Source: an uncultured Oscillospiraceae bacterium
Lineage (GTDB): Bacteria; Bacillota; Clostridia; Oscillospirales; Oscillospiraceae
Assembly: GCA_934635545.1 (NCBI GenBank)
Contig: CAKTZN010000136.1
Span: 1 to 5,108 of the forward strand
Reading direction: 5' to 3'
DNA length: 5,108 bases
Part shown: positions 1 through 5,108 of the stretch, one piece after another
Numbering within the stretch: the stretch's first letter is position 1
How the letters are laid out: each line of letters starts with the position of its first letter
Translations under genes and position numbers: made by a program
Notes under the pieces: model-generated
Told to the model about the DNA's origin: nothing
Databases searched by the model: none
What the model saw: only the letters and a program-made list of their open reading frames with translations

Positions 1-672
1 CACGAGATCATTCTGGTGTCCTCCGGCGCCATCGGCATGGGCGTGGGCAAGCTGAACCTGCCGGGGCGGCCCAAGGATATGCCCACCAAACAGGCAGCCG
101 CCGCCGTGGGCCAGTGCGAGCTGATGTATACCTACGACAAGCTGTTCAACGAGTACAGCCACACGGTGGCCCAGGTGCTGCTGACCGGTGAGGACGTGAA
201 CAACGAGCACCGCAGCCGCAACATGCGCAACACCATTTTCCGGCTGCTGGAGCTGGGTGCCCTGCCCATCATCAACGAGAACGACGCCGTGGCTACCGAC
301 GAGATCGGCGTGGAGAACACCATCGGAGAAAACGACACCCTTTCCGCCATCGTGGCGGCGGCGGTAGGCGCCGACCTGCTGATCCTGCTGAGCGATATCG
401 ACGGCCTGTACGACAGCGACCCTCATAAGAATCCGGACGCGAAGCTCATCAGTACCGTAAGCGCCATCGACGACAGTATTCTGGCGCTGGGCGGCGGCAG
501 CGGCAGCGCCCTGGGTACCGGCGGCATGGCCACCAAGCTCCACGCCGCCCAGGTGGCCACGGCGGCAGGCTGCGAAATGGTCATCGCCAACGGCCAGCGG
601 CCTGAGCTTCTCTATGACATCGTGGCGGGCAGGCCCGTGGGCACCCGGTTTCTGGCAAAGGAGGGTAAATGA
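1..672 (+). CDS. proB: Glutamate 5-kinase (ProB), 5'-truncated by the window, short form without PUA domain
   Basis: This enzyme phosphorylates L-glutamate with ATP to gamma-glutamyl phosphate, the first step of proline synthesis, in the cytoplasm. The frame is open from base 1 (HEIILVSSGAIGMG); a GTG at 16 lies inside the conserved SSGA motif and is not the start. By comparison with remembered E. coli ProB, about 40 N-terminal residues are missing. Visible amino-acid-kinase motifs, in window residues, are SSGA (7-10), INENDAVA (91-98) and GENDTLSA (109-116) at the glutamate site, and SDIDGLY (131-137) and GTGGMATKL (172-180) at the nucleotide site. The protein ends just after the kinase-domain GTRF (214-217), so the C-terminal PUA domain of E. 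coli-type ProB is absent. The whole protein would be about 265 residues, as in other short-form enzymes. The stop TGA (670-672) directly abuts proA, indicating one operon. Identification is very secure. Confidence 0.97.
   Translation, partial: HEIILVSSGAIGMGVGKLNLPGRPKDMPTKQAAAAVGQCELMYTYDKLFNEYSHTVAQVLLTGEDVNNEHRSRNMRNTIFRLLELGALPIINENDAVATDEIGVENTIGENDTLSAIVAAAVGADLLILLSDIDGLYDSDPHKNPDAKLISTVSAIDDSILALGGGSGSALGTGGMATKLHAAQVATAAGCEMVIANGQRPELLYDIVAGRPVGTRFLAKEGK
657..665 (+). promoter_or_regulatory. Ribosome binding site of proA inside the proB 3' end
   Basis: AAAGGAGGG lies within the last codons of proB (Lys-Glu-Gly), 7 bases before the ATG at 673. It fixes that ATG as the proA start. The alternative ATG at 669 is out of frame with proA. 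The arrangement suggests translational coupling of proA to proB. Confidence 0.85.
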
Positions 673-1929
673 ATGACCACCATTGACATTCTGAAAAAGA
701 CCAAGGCGGCGTGGAAAACCATCTGCAACGCCTCCAACGAGACAAAAAACGCCCTGCTGCTGGCTATGGCCGACAGTCTGGAGCGGAACTGCGCCGCCAT
801 TCTGGAGGCCAACCGGACGGATATGGACGGGGCACGGGGCCACATCTCCGACGTGATGCTGGACAGGCTGTATCTGGACGAAAAGCGTGTGGCCGGAATG
901 GCCGCCGGTATCCGGGACACCACGGCCCTGCCCGACCATACAGGGCGCATCCTGTCGGAGGTACACCGCCCCAACGGCATGACCATCTATAAGAAGCAGG
1001 TGCCTCTCGGCCTGGTGTCCATCATCTACGAGAGCCGCCCCAACGTCACCTCCGACGCGGCGGCGCTGACCATCAAGAGCGGCAACGTGTGCATGCTGCG
1101 CTGCGGCAAGGAGGCCTACCGCTCCGCCCACGCCATCGTGAAGGCGCTGAAGGAGGGCATCACGGCGGCGGGCGGCGATCCGGACATCGTCAACATCACC
1201 GAGGACATCAGCCACCAGAGCGCCACCGACATCATGACCGCCAAGGGCCTGGTGGATCTGCTGATCCCCCGTGGCGGCGCGGGGCTGATCCGCTCCTGCG
1301 TGGCAAACGCCACCGTCCCCTGCATCGAGACCGGCACCGGCATCTGCCATGTGTATGTAGATGACAGCGCCGACCTCCAGATGGCGGTGAATATCGTGCT
1401 GAACGCCAAGGCCAGCCGCCCCTCCGTGTGCAATGCCGAGGAGGTGCTGCTGGTACACCGCGCCGTGGCGGAGCAGTTCCTGCCCATGCTGAAAAAGGCG
1501 CTGGTGAACGACCGGGCCGCGGCGGGTCAGGTACCCGTGGAGCTGCGGCTGGATCAGCGTGCCGCCGCCATCATCCCCGGCACGCCTGCCGGAGAGCGGG
1601 ACTTTGACACGGAGTTCCTGGACTACATTCTGGCGGTGAAGATCGTGAACAGCGTGGACGAGGCCATCGCCCACATTCTGGCCCACTCCACCGGTCACAG
1701 CGAGTGCATCGTCACGGAGACGGCGGAGCATGCCCAGCGGTTCGTTGACGAGACCGACAGCGCGGCGGTGTATGTGAACGTGTCCACCCGGTTCACCGAC
1801 GGCGGCGAGTTTGGCCTGGGCTGCGAGATGGGCATCTCCACCCAGAAGCTCCACGCCCGGGGCCCCATGGGACTGGATGAGCTGAGTACCTATAAGTACA
1901 TCATCAAGGGCAGCGGACAGGTGCGGTAA
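673..1929 (+). CDS. proA: Gamma-glutamyl phosphate reductase (ProA)
   Basis: This cytoplasmic enzyme reduces gamma-glutamyl phosphate with NADPH to glutamate 5-semialdehyde, which cyclises spontaneously to pyrroline-5-carboxylate, the second step of proline synthesis. It belongs to the aldehyde dehydrogenase superfamily. At 418 residues it is full length for the family (about 415-420). Conserved stretches include [15 protein letters not shown] (111-125) and the cofactor-domain segment LKSGN-like IKSGN (134-138). Also present are [10 protein letters not shown] (197-206), the [12 protein letters not shown] segment (219-230), and SRPSVCNA with the catalytic cysteine Cys253 (codon 1429-1431). The C-terminal segment [30 protein letters not shown] is typical of ProA. 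The start ATG follows the proB stop with no gap and has a strong ribosome binding site. A terminator begins 10 bases after the stop, so proA is the last gene of the proBA operon. Nothing is odd about it. Confidence 0.98.
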   Translation: MTTIDILKKTKAAWKTICNASNETKNALLLAMADSLERNCAAILEANRTDMDGARGHISDVMLDRLYLDEKRVAGMAAGIRDTTALPDHTGRILSEVHRPNGMTIYKKQVPLGLVSIIYESRPNVTSDAAALTIKSGNVCMLRCGKEAYRSAHAIVKALKEGITAAGGDPDIVNITEDISHQSATDIMTAKGLVDLLIPRGGAGLIRSCVANATVPCIETGTGICHVYVDDSADLQMAVNIVLNAKASRPSVCNAEEVLLVHRAVAEQFLPMLKKALVNDRAAAGQVPVELRLDQRAAAIIPGTPAGERDFDTEFLDYILAVKIVNSVDEAIAHILAHSTGHSECIVTETAEHAQRFVDETDSAAVYVNVSTRFTDGGEFGLGCEMGISTQKLHARGPMGLDELSTYKYIIKGSGQVR

Positions 1930-1939
1930 ATCTAAATGG

Positions 1940-1968
1940 AAAAGGACGGCGGAAGCCGTCCTTTTTTT
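1940..1968 (+). terminator. Rho-independent terminator of the proBA operon
   Basis: A GC-rich stem GGACGGC (1944-1950) / GCCGTCC (1955-1961) closes a GGAA loop, which fits the stable GNRA tetraloop pattern. Flanking A and T bases extend the stem to 11 bp (1940-1950 with 1955-1965). Seven consecutive T follow the core stem (1962-1968). It begins 10 bases after the proA stop. Read on the - strand the tail is only four T, so activity in that direction would be weaker. Confidence 0.93.
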
Positions 1969-2046
1969 GTGGAAAGATTTTGTGTCTGTGGCGCAAAGGG
2001 TTTTGTGGCTGCGGCCACGAGGAAAGAGTTTTGCCCTCCGGGGCGA

Positions 2047-2076
2047 CTTACTTTTGCCCATGGTGGCAAAAGTAAG
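2047..2076. repeat. Perfect 12-bp palindrome with 6-base loop
   Basis: CTTACTTTTGCC (2047-2058) is exactly complementary to GGCAAAAGTAAG (2065-2076), with CATGGT between. No T tract follows on the + strand; the next bases are CAAAAACACC, so it is not a normal + strand terminator. It resembles dispersed intergenic palindromes seen in many bacterial genomes, but only one copy is in this window, so membership of a repeat family is inference. Confidence 0.65.
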
Positions 2077-2087
2077 CAAAAACACCA

Positions 2088-2106
2088 CTTAAACCTGCGG
2101 TTTAAG
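2088..2106. repeat. Perfect 8-bp palindrome with 3-base loop
   Basis: CTTAAACC (2088-2095) pairs with GGTTTAAG (2099-2106) around a TGC loop. It lies 11 bases after the larger palindrome at 2047-2076, and the two may form one repeat module. No T tract follows, so terminator function is unlikely. Confidence 0.55.
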
Positions 2107-2259
2107 AATCCGCGCACGCTGTCCATACTGCGAATTTGTGACCCTTTACCGCGCGTTTACAGCAGATGGTGGATATCGCTGCGTATGACGTATCGTCTGT
2201 CCTTCTTGCGCCGCTGCCGCTGATGCGCATCAACGGTAGGGAACGGATCGTTGTACGGC

Positions 2260-2281
2260 GGGCCGACAGGGTCGTCGGCCC
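2260..2281. repeat. GC-rich stem-loop repeat, copy 1
   Basis: GGGCCGAC (2260-2267) and GTCGGCCC (2274-2281) form a perfect 8-bp stem around AGGGTC, followed by CTA. It is nearly identical to the stem-loop at 2445-2466 and differs only at one base in each arm. The two changed bases pair with each other, so the stem is preserved. This looks like a REP-type dispersed intergenic repeat. Confidence 0.7.
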
Positions 2282-2323
2282 CTACGCAGCGACCGTCGAA
2301 AATTGTCCGTAGGGGCGGACGAC
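2271..2323. repeat. 16-base imperfect inverted repeat sharing an arm with stem-loop copy 1
   Basis: GTCGTCGGCCCCTACG (2271-2286) and CGTAGGGGCGGACGAC (2308-2323) are complementary at 15 of 16 positions across a 21-base spacer. Its left arm overlaps the right arm of the 2260-2281 stem-loop, so the two foldings exclude each other. The inner 14 bases of the right arm (2310-2323) are also the exact reverse complement of 2456-2469. Confidence 0.65.
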
Positions 2324-2444
2324 GAGCGCTGTGGAGCGCAGCGGAACGAGTGCCCTTGAGGTATCCGTCCACACGATAGACACACAATGTCCTCCTCCGT
2401 ACCAGTCAGCGGCAGCGGCGTCGGGGCGCGAAACATCCCAAAAC

Positions 2445-2466
2445 GGGCGGACAGGGTCGTCCGCCC
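2445..2466. repeat. GC-rich stem-loop repeat, copy 2
   Basis: GGGCGGAC (2445-2452) and GTCCGCCC (2459-2466) form an 8-bp stem with the same AGGGTC loop as copy 1 and the same CTA following. Relative to copy 1, C2264 becomes G2449 and its partner G2277 becomes C2462, a compensatory change. It sits just upstream of the bidirectional terminator. Confidence 0.7.
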
Positions 2467-2483
2467 CTAAAAAGGCGAAGACG

Positions 2484-2522
2484 AAAAAGCAGGACACGGA
2501 AATATCCGTGTCCTACTTTTTT
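2484..2522. terminator. Bidirectional intrinsic terminator between converging operons
   Basis: AGGACACGGA (2491-2500) pairs perfectly with TCCGTGTCCT (2505-2514) around AATA. On the + strand six T follow (2517-2522). On the - strand the AAAAA at 2484-2488 becomes a T tail. The stem starts 19 bases past the stop of the permease gene ending at 2534, so it most likely ends the ABC transporter operon. On the - strand the stem extends to 17 pairs through a U-G wobble. On the + strand the same position is a C-A mismatch, so the structure favours the - strand transcript. Confidence 0.9.
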
Positions 2523-2533
2523 GGAAAATCATA

Positions 2534-3475
2534 TCAGCGCTGGCCCTTGTCGTAGGGGATACCCTCTGCCTTGGGGGCGCGGGACTTCTTGGAGGTGAAG
2601 GCCAGCACCACCAGCGAAATGATGTAGGGCATCATGTTATAGAGCTGGCTGGGCAGGTTCAGCGCCTTCAGGAAGTCGAAGCCGGTATACACGTTGGACA
2701 GGGCGCGGAACAGGCCGAACAGCAGCGCCGCCAGCGCGATGCGGGTGGGCTTCCACTGGCCGAAGATCATGACCGCCAGAGACAGGAAGCCGAAGCCGGC
2801 CACGCCGTACTCAAACCGCCACTCGGACACGCCGGCGGTGATGAACACGATGCCGCCCAGACCGCCCAGCATGCCGGAGATCAGCACGCCCGCCCAGCGC
2901 ATCTTGTACACGTTGATACCCACGGAGTCCGCCGCCTGGGGATGCTCGCCGCAGGCCATGAGGCGCAGGCCGAAGCGGGTCTTATACAGCACCACATAGG
3001 CCGCCACCAGCAGCAGGAACGCCACCAGCATGAACCAGCTGAACTCGAAGGAGCCGATGTTCGTCAGGAACGCCTTCTTGGCGCCGGCGTACTGGATGGT
3101 GGAGGACACGTCGTCGGGGTTGGCCGCGGTATTGATGGCCTTGACGATAACGGTAGCGCCCGCCGTACCCAGCATGTTCAGTGCCGTACCGACGATGGTC
3201 TGATCCGCCTTGAAGTTGATGCAGGCCACGGCCAGCAGGCTGGAGTACACCGTACCGGCCAGCGCCGCCGCCAGCAGCACCACCAGCAGCATGGCAAAGG
3301 CGGAGGAGTCGGTGGGCATATAGCGCATAGCCAGCGCACCGCCCAGAGCGCCCATAATCATGACGCCCTCCAGACCCAGATTGATAACGCCGGAGTGCTC
3401 GGAGAAGCAGCCGCCCAGTGCCACAAGGATCAGCACGGAGGCGAAGGTCAATGTATATTGCAGCAGCAGTACCAT
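2534..3475 (-). CDS. Nucleoside-type ABC transporter permease (NupQ/YufQ-like)
   Basis: This 313-residue integral membrane protein is one of two permease subunits of a probable nucleoside importer of the BmpA/NupNOPQ class (BPD_transp_2 family, as in ribose-type importers). The N-terminal part has the family segment SGVINLGLEGVMIMGAL (28-44). The predicted cytoplasmic coupling loop reads YKTRFGLRLMACGEHPQAADSVGI (164-187), where the ATPase would dock. Hydrophobic stretches near 5-22, 36-50, 60-84, 96-112, 146-163, 194-213, 226-240, 246-260 and 281-294 indicate about eight to nine membrane segments. The tail PKAEGIPYDKGQR is characteristic of this subfamily. Its length is normal. The ATG overlaps the preceding permease's stop by one base (TAATG), with a strong ribosome binding site upstream, so the two permeases should be made in step. 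It is the last gene of the operon. Guanosine/purine nucleoside specificity is known for B. subtilis NupNOPQ; the substrate here is inference. Confidence 0.9.
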   Translation of the reverse strand: MVLLLQYTLTFASVLILVALGGCFSEHSGVINLGLEGVMIMGALGGALAMRYMPTDSSAFAMLLVVLLAAALAGTVYSSLLAVACINFKADQTIVGTALNMLGTAGATVIVKAINTAANPDDVSSTIQYAGAKKAFLTNIGSFEFSWFMLVAFLLLVAAYVVLYKTRFGLRLMACGEHPQAADSVGINVYKMRWAGVLISGMLGGLGGIVFITAGVSEWRFEYGVAGFGFLSLAVMIFGQWKPTRIALAALLFGLFRALSNVYTGFDFLKALNLPSQLYNMMPYIISLVVLAFTSKKSRAPKAEGIPYDKGQR

Positions 3476-4635
3476 TACTGATCGCCTCCTTTCCCGGTGT
3501 CAGAGGCCGCAGGCGTATCGGCCTGCTCCTTCTTCTCCTTGGCCGCCAGCTTTTCCTCGCGCTTGGCGATGGCGGAATTCATGGCGTACTTCATGAACAG
3601 CACGAAGCCGCACAGATAGATGATGATGGCAGAGATCAGATCGGAGATCTGGGCGCAGTACATGCTCTTATCCACATACGCGCCGCCGGCGGTGATATGC
3701 TGGATGAAGAAGGAGGCAAGGATCGCGCCGAAGGGGTTCAGACCGCCAAGGAAGGCGGCGGCGATGCCGTTGAAGCCCATGCCGGGGACCGTGGAGGTGG
3801 AGCACTGCCACTGCTCATAACCCGTCAGGTACAGCATGGCGGCGCCCAGACCGGCCAGCGCACCGGAGATCACCAGCGTCAGGATGATGTTGCGCTTTTC
3901 GGCCATGCCGCAGTACTTGGCGGCGTTCTTGTTGCCGCCGGTGGCCCGCAGCTCATAGCCGAAGCGGGTCTTTTCCAGCACCACCCACACCAGCACCGCG
4001 ATAATCACGGACAGGGGCAGCGCCAGACCCACATACTGGTTGCCGTTAAAGAGACTTCCCAGACCGAGGGAGGGCAGGATGGCCGCGGCGTTCTTGTGGG
4101 ACAGCACATAGGTGTAGGGGCTGGTGTCTTCCTTCACCAGCGTCAGCAGCATATTGGTCAGATAGAGGACGATCCAGTTCAACATGATGCCGGAGATGAC
4201 CTCGTTAACGTTGCAATAGGACTTCAGCAGACCGGAGATCGCGCCCAGCAGACCGCCGCCCACCATGGCCAGCAGCATGCAGGGCAGCCAGCCCCAGCCC
4301 CATGCCAGCGCGGCATACAGGCTCAGCGCCACGCCGATGCAGTACTGTCCGGCGGCGCCGATATTGAACAGACCCACCTTATAGGCGAACAGGATGGACA
4401 GCGAGCACATCAGCAGCGGTGCGGTCTTGACCAGCGTGTTGCCCAGATATTTCGCCTGCGTCTCAGGCTTGCTGTATGTCATGAAGTTCTTCATGACGGC
4501 GGCGATAGCCTCGCTGGCGCCGTCGGGGTTGATGAACAGCAGCACCACATAGCCGATCAGCAGGCCCAGGATCACGCAGACCAGAGACGCCAGCAGGGAC
4601 TGCACGCCGTTATTCTTGAGGATGTTTTTCTTCAT
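3475..4635 (-). CDS. Nucleoside-type ABC transporter permease (NupP/YufP-like)
   Basis: This 386-residue integral membrane protein should pair with the downstream permease to form the importer channel. A positively charged N-terminus (MKKNILKNN) precedes the first membrane segment (about 14-35). Further hydrophobic stretches lie near 68-86, 90-110, 113-137, 146-167, 203-220, 250-270, 288-313 and 328-349. Family motifs include GLFNIGAAGQYCIG (88-101), NEVISGIMLNWI (144-155) and the coupling-loop segment EKTRFGYELRATGGNKNAAKYCGM (221-244). The C-terminus from about 355 is a hydrophilic, Lys/Glu/Ala-rich tail. It makes the protein longer than the roughly 350 residues I recall for YufP, and is probably cytoplasmic and poorly conserved. 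The ATG shares an ATGA overlap with the ATPase stop, and a GAGGTG ribosome binding site lies 5 bases upstream. The order ATPase-permease-permease matches B. subtilis yufOPQ. Substrate assignment rests on family membership only. Confidence 0.9.
   Translation of the reverse strand: MKKNILKNNGVQSLLASLVCVILGLLIGYVVLLFINPDGASEAIAAVMKNFMTYSKPETQAKYLGNTLVKTAPLLMCSLSILFAYKVGLFNIGAAGQYCIGVALSLYAALAWGWGWLPCMLLAMVGGGLLGAISGLLKSYCNVNEVISGIMLNWIVLYLTNMLLTLVKEDTSPYTYVLSHKNAAAILPSLGLGSLFNGNQYVGLALPLSVIIAVLVWVVLEKTRFGYELRATGGNKNAAKYCGMAEKRNIILTLVISGALAGLGAAMLYLTGYEQWQCSTSTVPGMGFNGIAAAFLGGLNPFGAILASFFIQHITAGGAYVDKSMYCAQISDLISAIIIYLCGFVLFMKYAMNSAIAKREEKLAAKEKKEQADTPAASDTGKGGDQ
3485..3492 (-). promoter_or_regulatory. 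Ribosome binding site of the second permease
   Basis: On the - strand AAAGGAGG (3492 down to 3485) lies 9 bases before the ATG at 3475, within the last codons of the upstream permease. It matches the ideal Shine-Dalgarno sequence and fixes the start despite the one-base overlap. Confidence 0.85.
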
Positions 4636-5108
4636 GCCTTCACCTCATCTCTCTTGGCGCCCGCCATGTAAAGGCCCAGCTCCTCCTGCGTGGTCTTTTT
4701 CGGGTCAAGCTCGCCCACGATCTCGCCCTCGTACATGACAAGGATGCGGTCGGGCACGTCCATGACCTCGTCCAGCTCCAGAGAGACCAGCAGCACAGCC
4801 TTGCCCTCGTCACGCTGGGCCACCAGCTGCTTGTGGATATACTCGATGGCGCCTACGTCCAGACCGCGGGTAGGCTGCACCGCCACCAGCAGCTCGGGAT
4901 CCTTGTCGATCTCGCGGGCCACGATGGCCTTCTGCTGGTTGCCGCCGGACATGCTGCGGGCCGCGGTGATGGGGCCCTGACCGCTGCGGACGTCGTACTG
5001 GTCGATGAGCTTTTCGGCGTATTTGCGGATGTTGTCCCGGCGCAGGAAGCCCGCCTTGCTGGTAAACTCCGGCTCGAAATACCGCTGGAGCACCAGATTG
5101 TCCTCCAG
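4632..5108 (-). CDS. ABC transporter ATPase, C-terminal part (NupO/YufO-like), truncated by the window
   Basis: This is the end of the energy-coupling subunit of the importer. These proteins are about 500 residues with two fused nucleotide-binding domains; the 158 residues here are the latter part of the second. The frame is open to the window edge (LEDNLVLQRY), and the GTG at 5093 is internal. The ABC signature SGGNQQKAIVAREI lies at window residues 54-67. The following Walker B region reads ELLVAVQPTRGLDVGAIE (72-89), so the usual Asp-Glu before PT is Val77-Gln78. The segment ending LLVSLELDEVMDVPDRILVMYEGEIVGE (106-133) lacks the switch histidine. Such degeneracy in the second domain is known in ribose-type and NupO-type ATPases, where the first domain is the better-conserved site. 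LGLYMAGA near the end is also typical. The stop overlaps the next permease's start by four bases. The BmpA-type lipoprotein gene would be expected further upstream, outside the window. Confidence 0.92.
   Translation of the reverse strand: MEDNLVLQRYFEPEFTSKAGFLRRDNIRKYAEKLIDQYDVRSGQGPITAARSMSGGNQQKAIVAREIDKDPELLVAVQPTRGLDVGAIEYIHKQLVAQRDEGKAVLLVSLELDEVMDVPDRILVMYEGEIVGELDPKKTTQEELGLYMAGAKRDEVKA
4641..4646 (-). promoter_or_regulatory. Ribosome binding site of the first permease
   Basis: On the - strand GAGGTG (4646 down to 4641) lies 5 bases before the ATG at 4635, inside the last codons of the ATPase gene. With the ATGA start/stop overlap this supports translational coupling. Confidence 0.7.

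Larger units (their letters stand above)
2209..2420. repeat. 15-base exact inverted repeat pair (2209-2223 / 2406-2420)
   Basis: CGCCGCTGCCGCTGA at 2209-2223 is the exact reverse complement of TCAGCGGCAGCGGCG at 2406-2420. The match does not extend outward. The arms enclose 182 bases, including one full copy and one arm copy of the GGGCSGAC stem-loop family. This could mark the ends of an inserted element, or two copies of one repeat in opposite orientation. No target-site duplication is evident to me. Confidence 0.55.
1969..2483. other. Repeat-rich intergenic region between convergent operons, no convincing gene
   Basis: About 515 bases separate the two terminators. Open frames exist on both strands, but they overlap one another, lack good ribosome binding sites, and read straight through palindromes, giving Arg/Pro/Gly-rich peptides. 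I consider them non-coding. The left part (1973-2035) has three loose copies of an AAAG(A/G)(G)TTTTG motif, at 1973, 1995 and 2023, and a small stem GTGGC/GCCAC (2005-2009/2014-2018). The middle holds two clean palindromes (2047-2076 and 2088-2106). The right part (2209-2469) is a mosaic of GC-rich inverted repeats. I see no promoter, tRNA or known riboswitch. Both flanking genes point inward, so no promoter is expected here. Confidence 0.7.

Noticed and set aside
16..18. GTG as start codon of proB
   Set aside because: It lies within the conserved LVSSGAIG motif, and the frame is open and homologous upstream to base 1; the gene is cut by the window edge.
1973..2035. Three loose AAAG..TTTTG direct repeats after the proA terminator, as an operator or iteron set
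   Set aside because: They match imperfectly, their spacing is uneven (22 and 28 bases), and there is no promoter or replication gene nearby.
1936..2223. A 95-codon + strand frame in the intergenic region
   Set aside because: It starts inside the proA terminator, has no ribosome binding site, and reads straight through two perfect palindromes. The peptide reflects repeat sequence and not a gene.
2209..2420. Insertion sequence or autonomous mobile element
   Set aside because: There is no transposase reading frame and no visible target-site duplication; at most a short non-autonomous repeat.
2209..2469. Possible CRISPR array from repeated GC-rich palindromic units
   Set aside because: The copies occur in both orientations at irregular spacing, with only two full units and no uniform spacers.
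2157..2497. Overlapping - strand frames of 68-76 codons
   Set aside because: They occupy all three frames over the same GC-rich repeats, and their Arg/Pro/Gly-rich peptides have no ribosome binding sites; they are repeat-derived shadows.
3418..4671. A 417-codon open frame on the + strand opposite the NupP-like permease
   Set aside because: Its His/Gln/Gly-rich peptide has no domain character. It is antisense to a permease with clear family motifs, and it arises because GC-rich codon use removes stops from the opposite strand.

Overview
The window looks like chromosomal DNA from a GC-rich Firmicute of the gut Clostridia type, possibly Oscillospiraceae-like. This is inferred from three things: codons rich in G/C at the third position combined with strong AAAGGAGG-type ribosome binding sites; protein sequences of Firmicute character; and the GC-rich, REP-like intergenic repeats. 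The genus cannot be fixed from the sequence alone.

Layout. Positions 1-1929 hold two proline-biosynthesis genes on the + strand: the 3' part of proB (glutamate 5-kinase, short form without a PUA domain), then proA (gamma-glutamyl phosphate reductase), which starts directly after the proB stop. A strong intrinsic terminator follows at 1940-1968. Positions 1970-2483 hold no convincing gene but are dense in palindromes and repeated GC-rich stem-loops. A bidirectional terminator at 2484-2522 closes this region. Positions 2534-5108 hold three tightly packed genes on the - strand, transcribed toward proA: the 3' part of an ABC ATPase, then two membrane permeases. Together they form most of a BmpA/NupNOPQ (YufNOPQ)-type nucleoside importer. 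The substrate-binding lipoprotein and the start of the ATPase would lie beyond the right edge.

How the genes work together. ProB phosphorylates glutamate and ProA reduces the product to glutamate semialdehyde, which cyclises toward proline. The ABC genes probably form a four-part importer for nucleosides, with the ATPase driving a permease heterodimer. The two gene sets converge and are insulated by two terminators, so no functional link between them is implied.

Novelty. The coding content is ordinary, and I see no sign of a new defence, mobile or RNA-guided system. The part most worth a second look is the roughly 500-base intergenic mosaic. It carries two copies of a stem-loop that differ by a compensatory base-pair change, further inverted copies of the same arm, and a separate perfect 12-bp palindrome.
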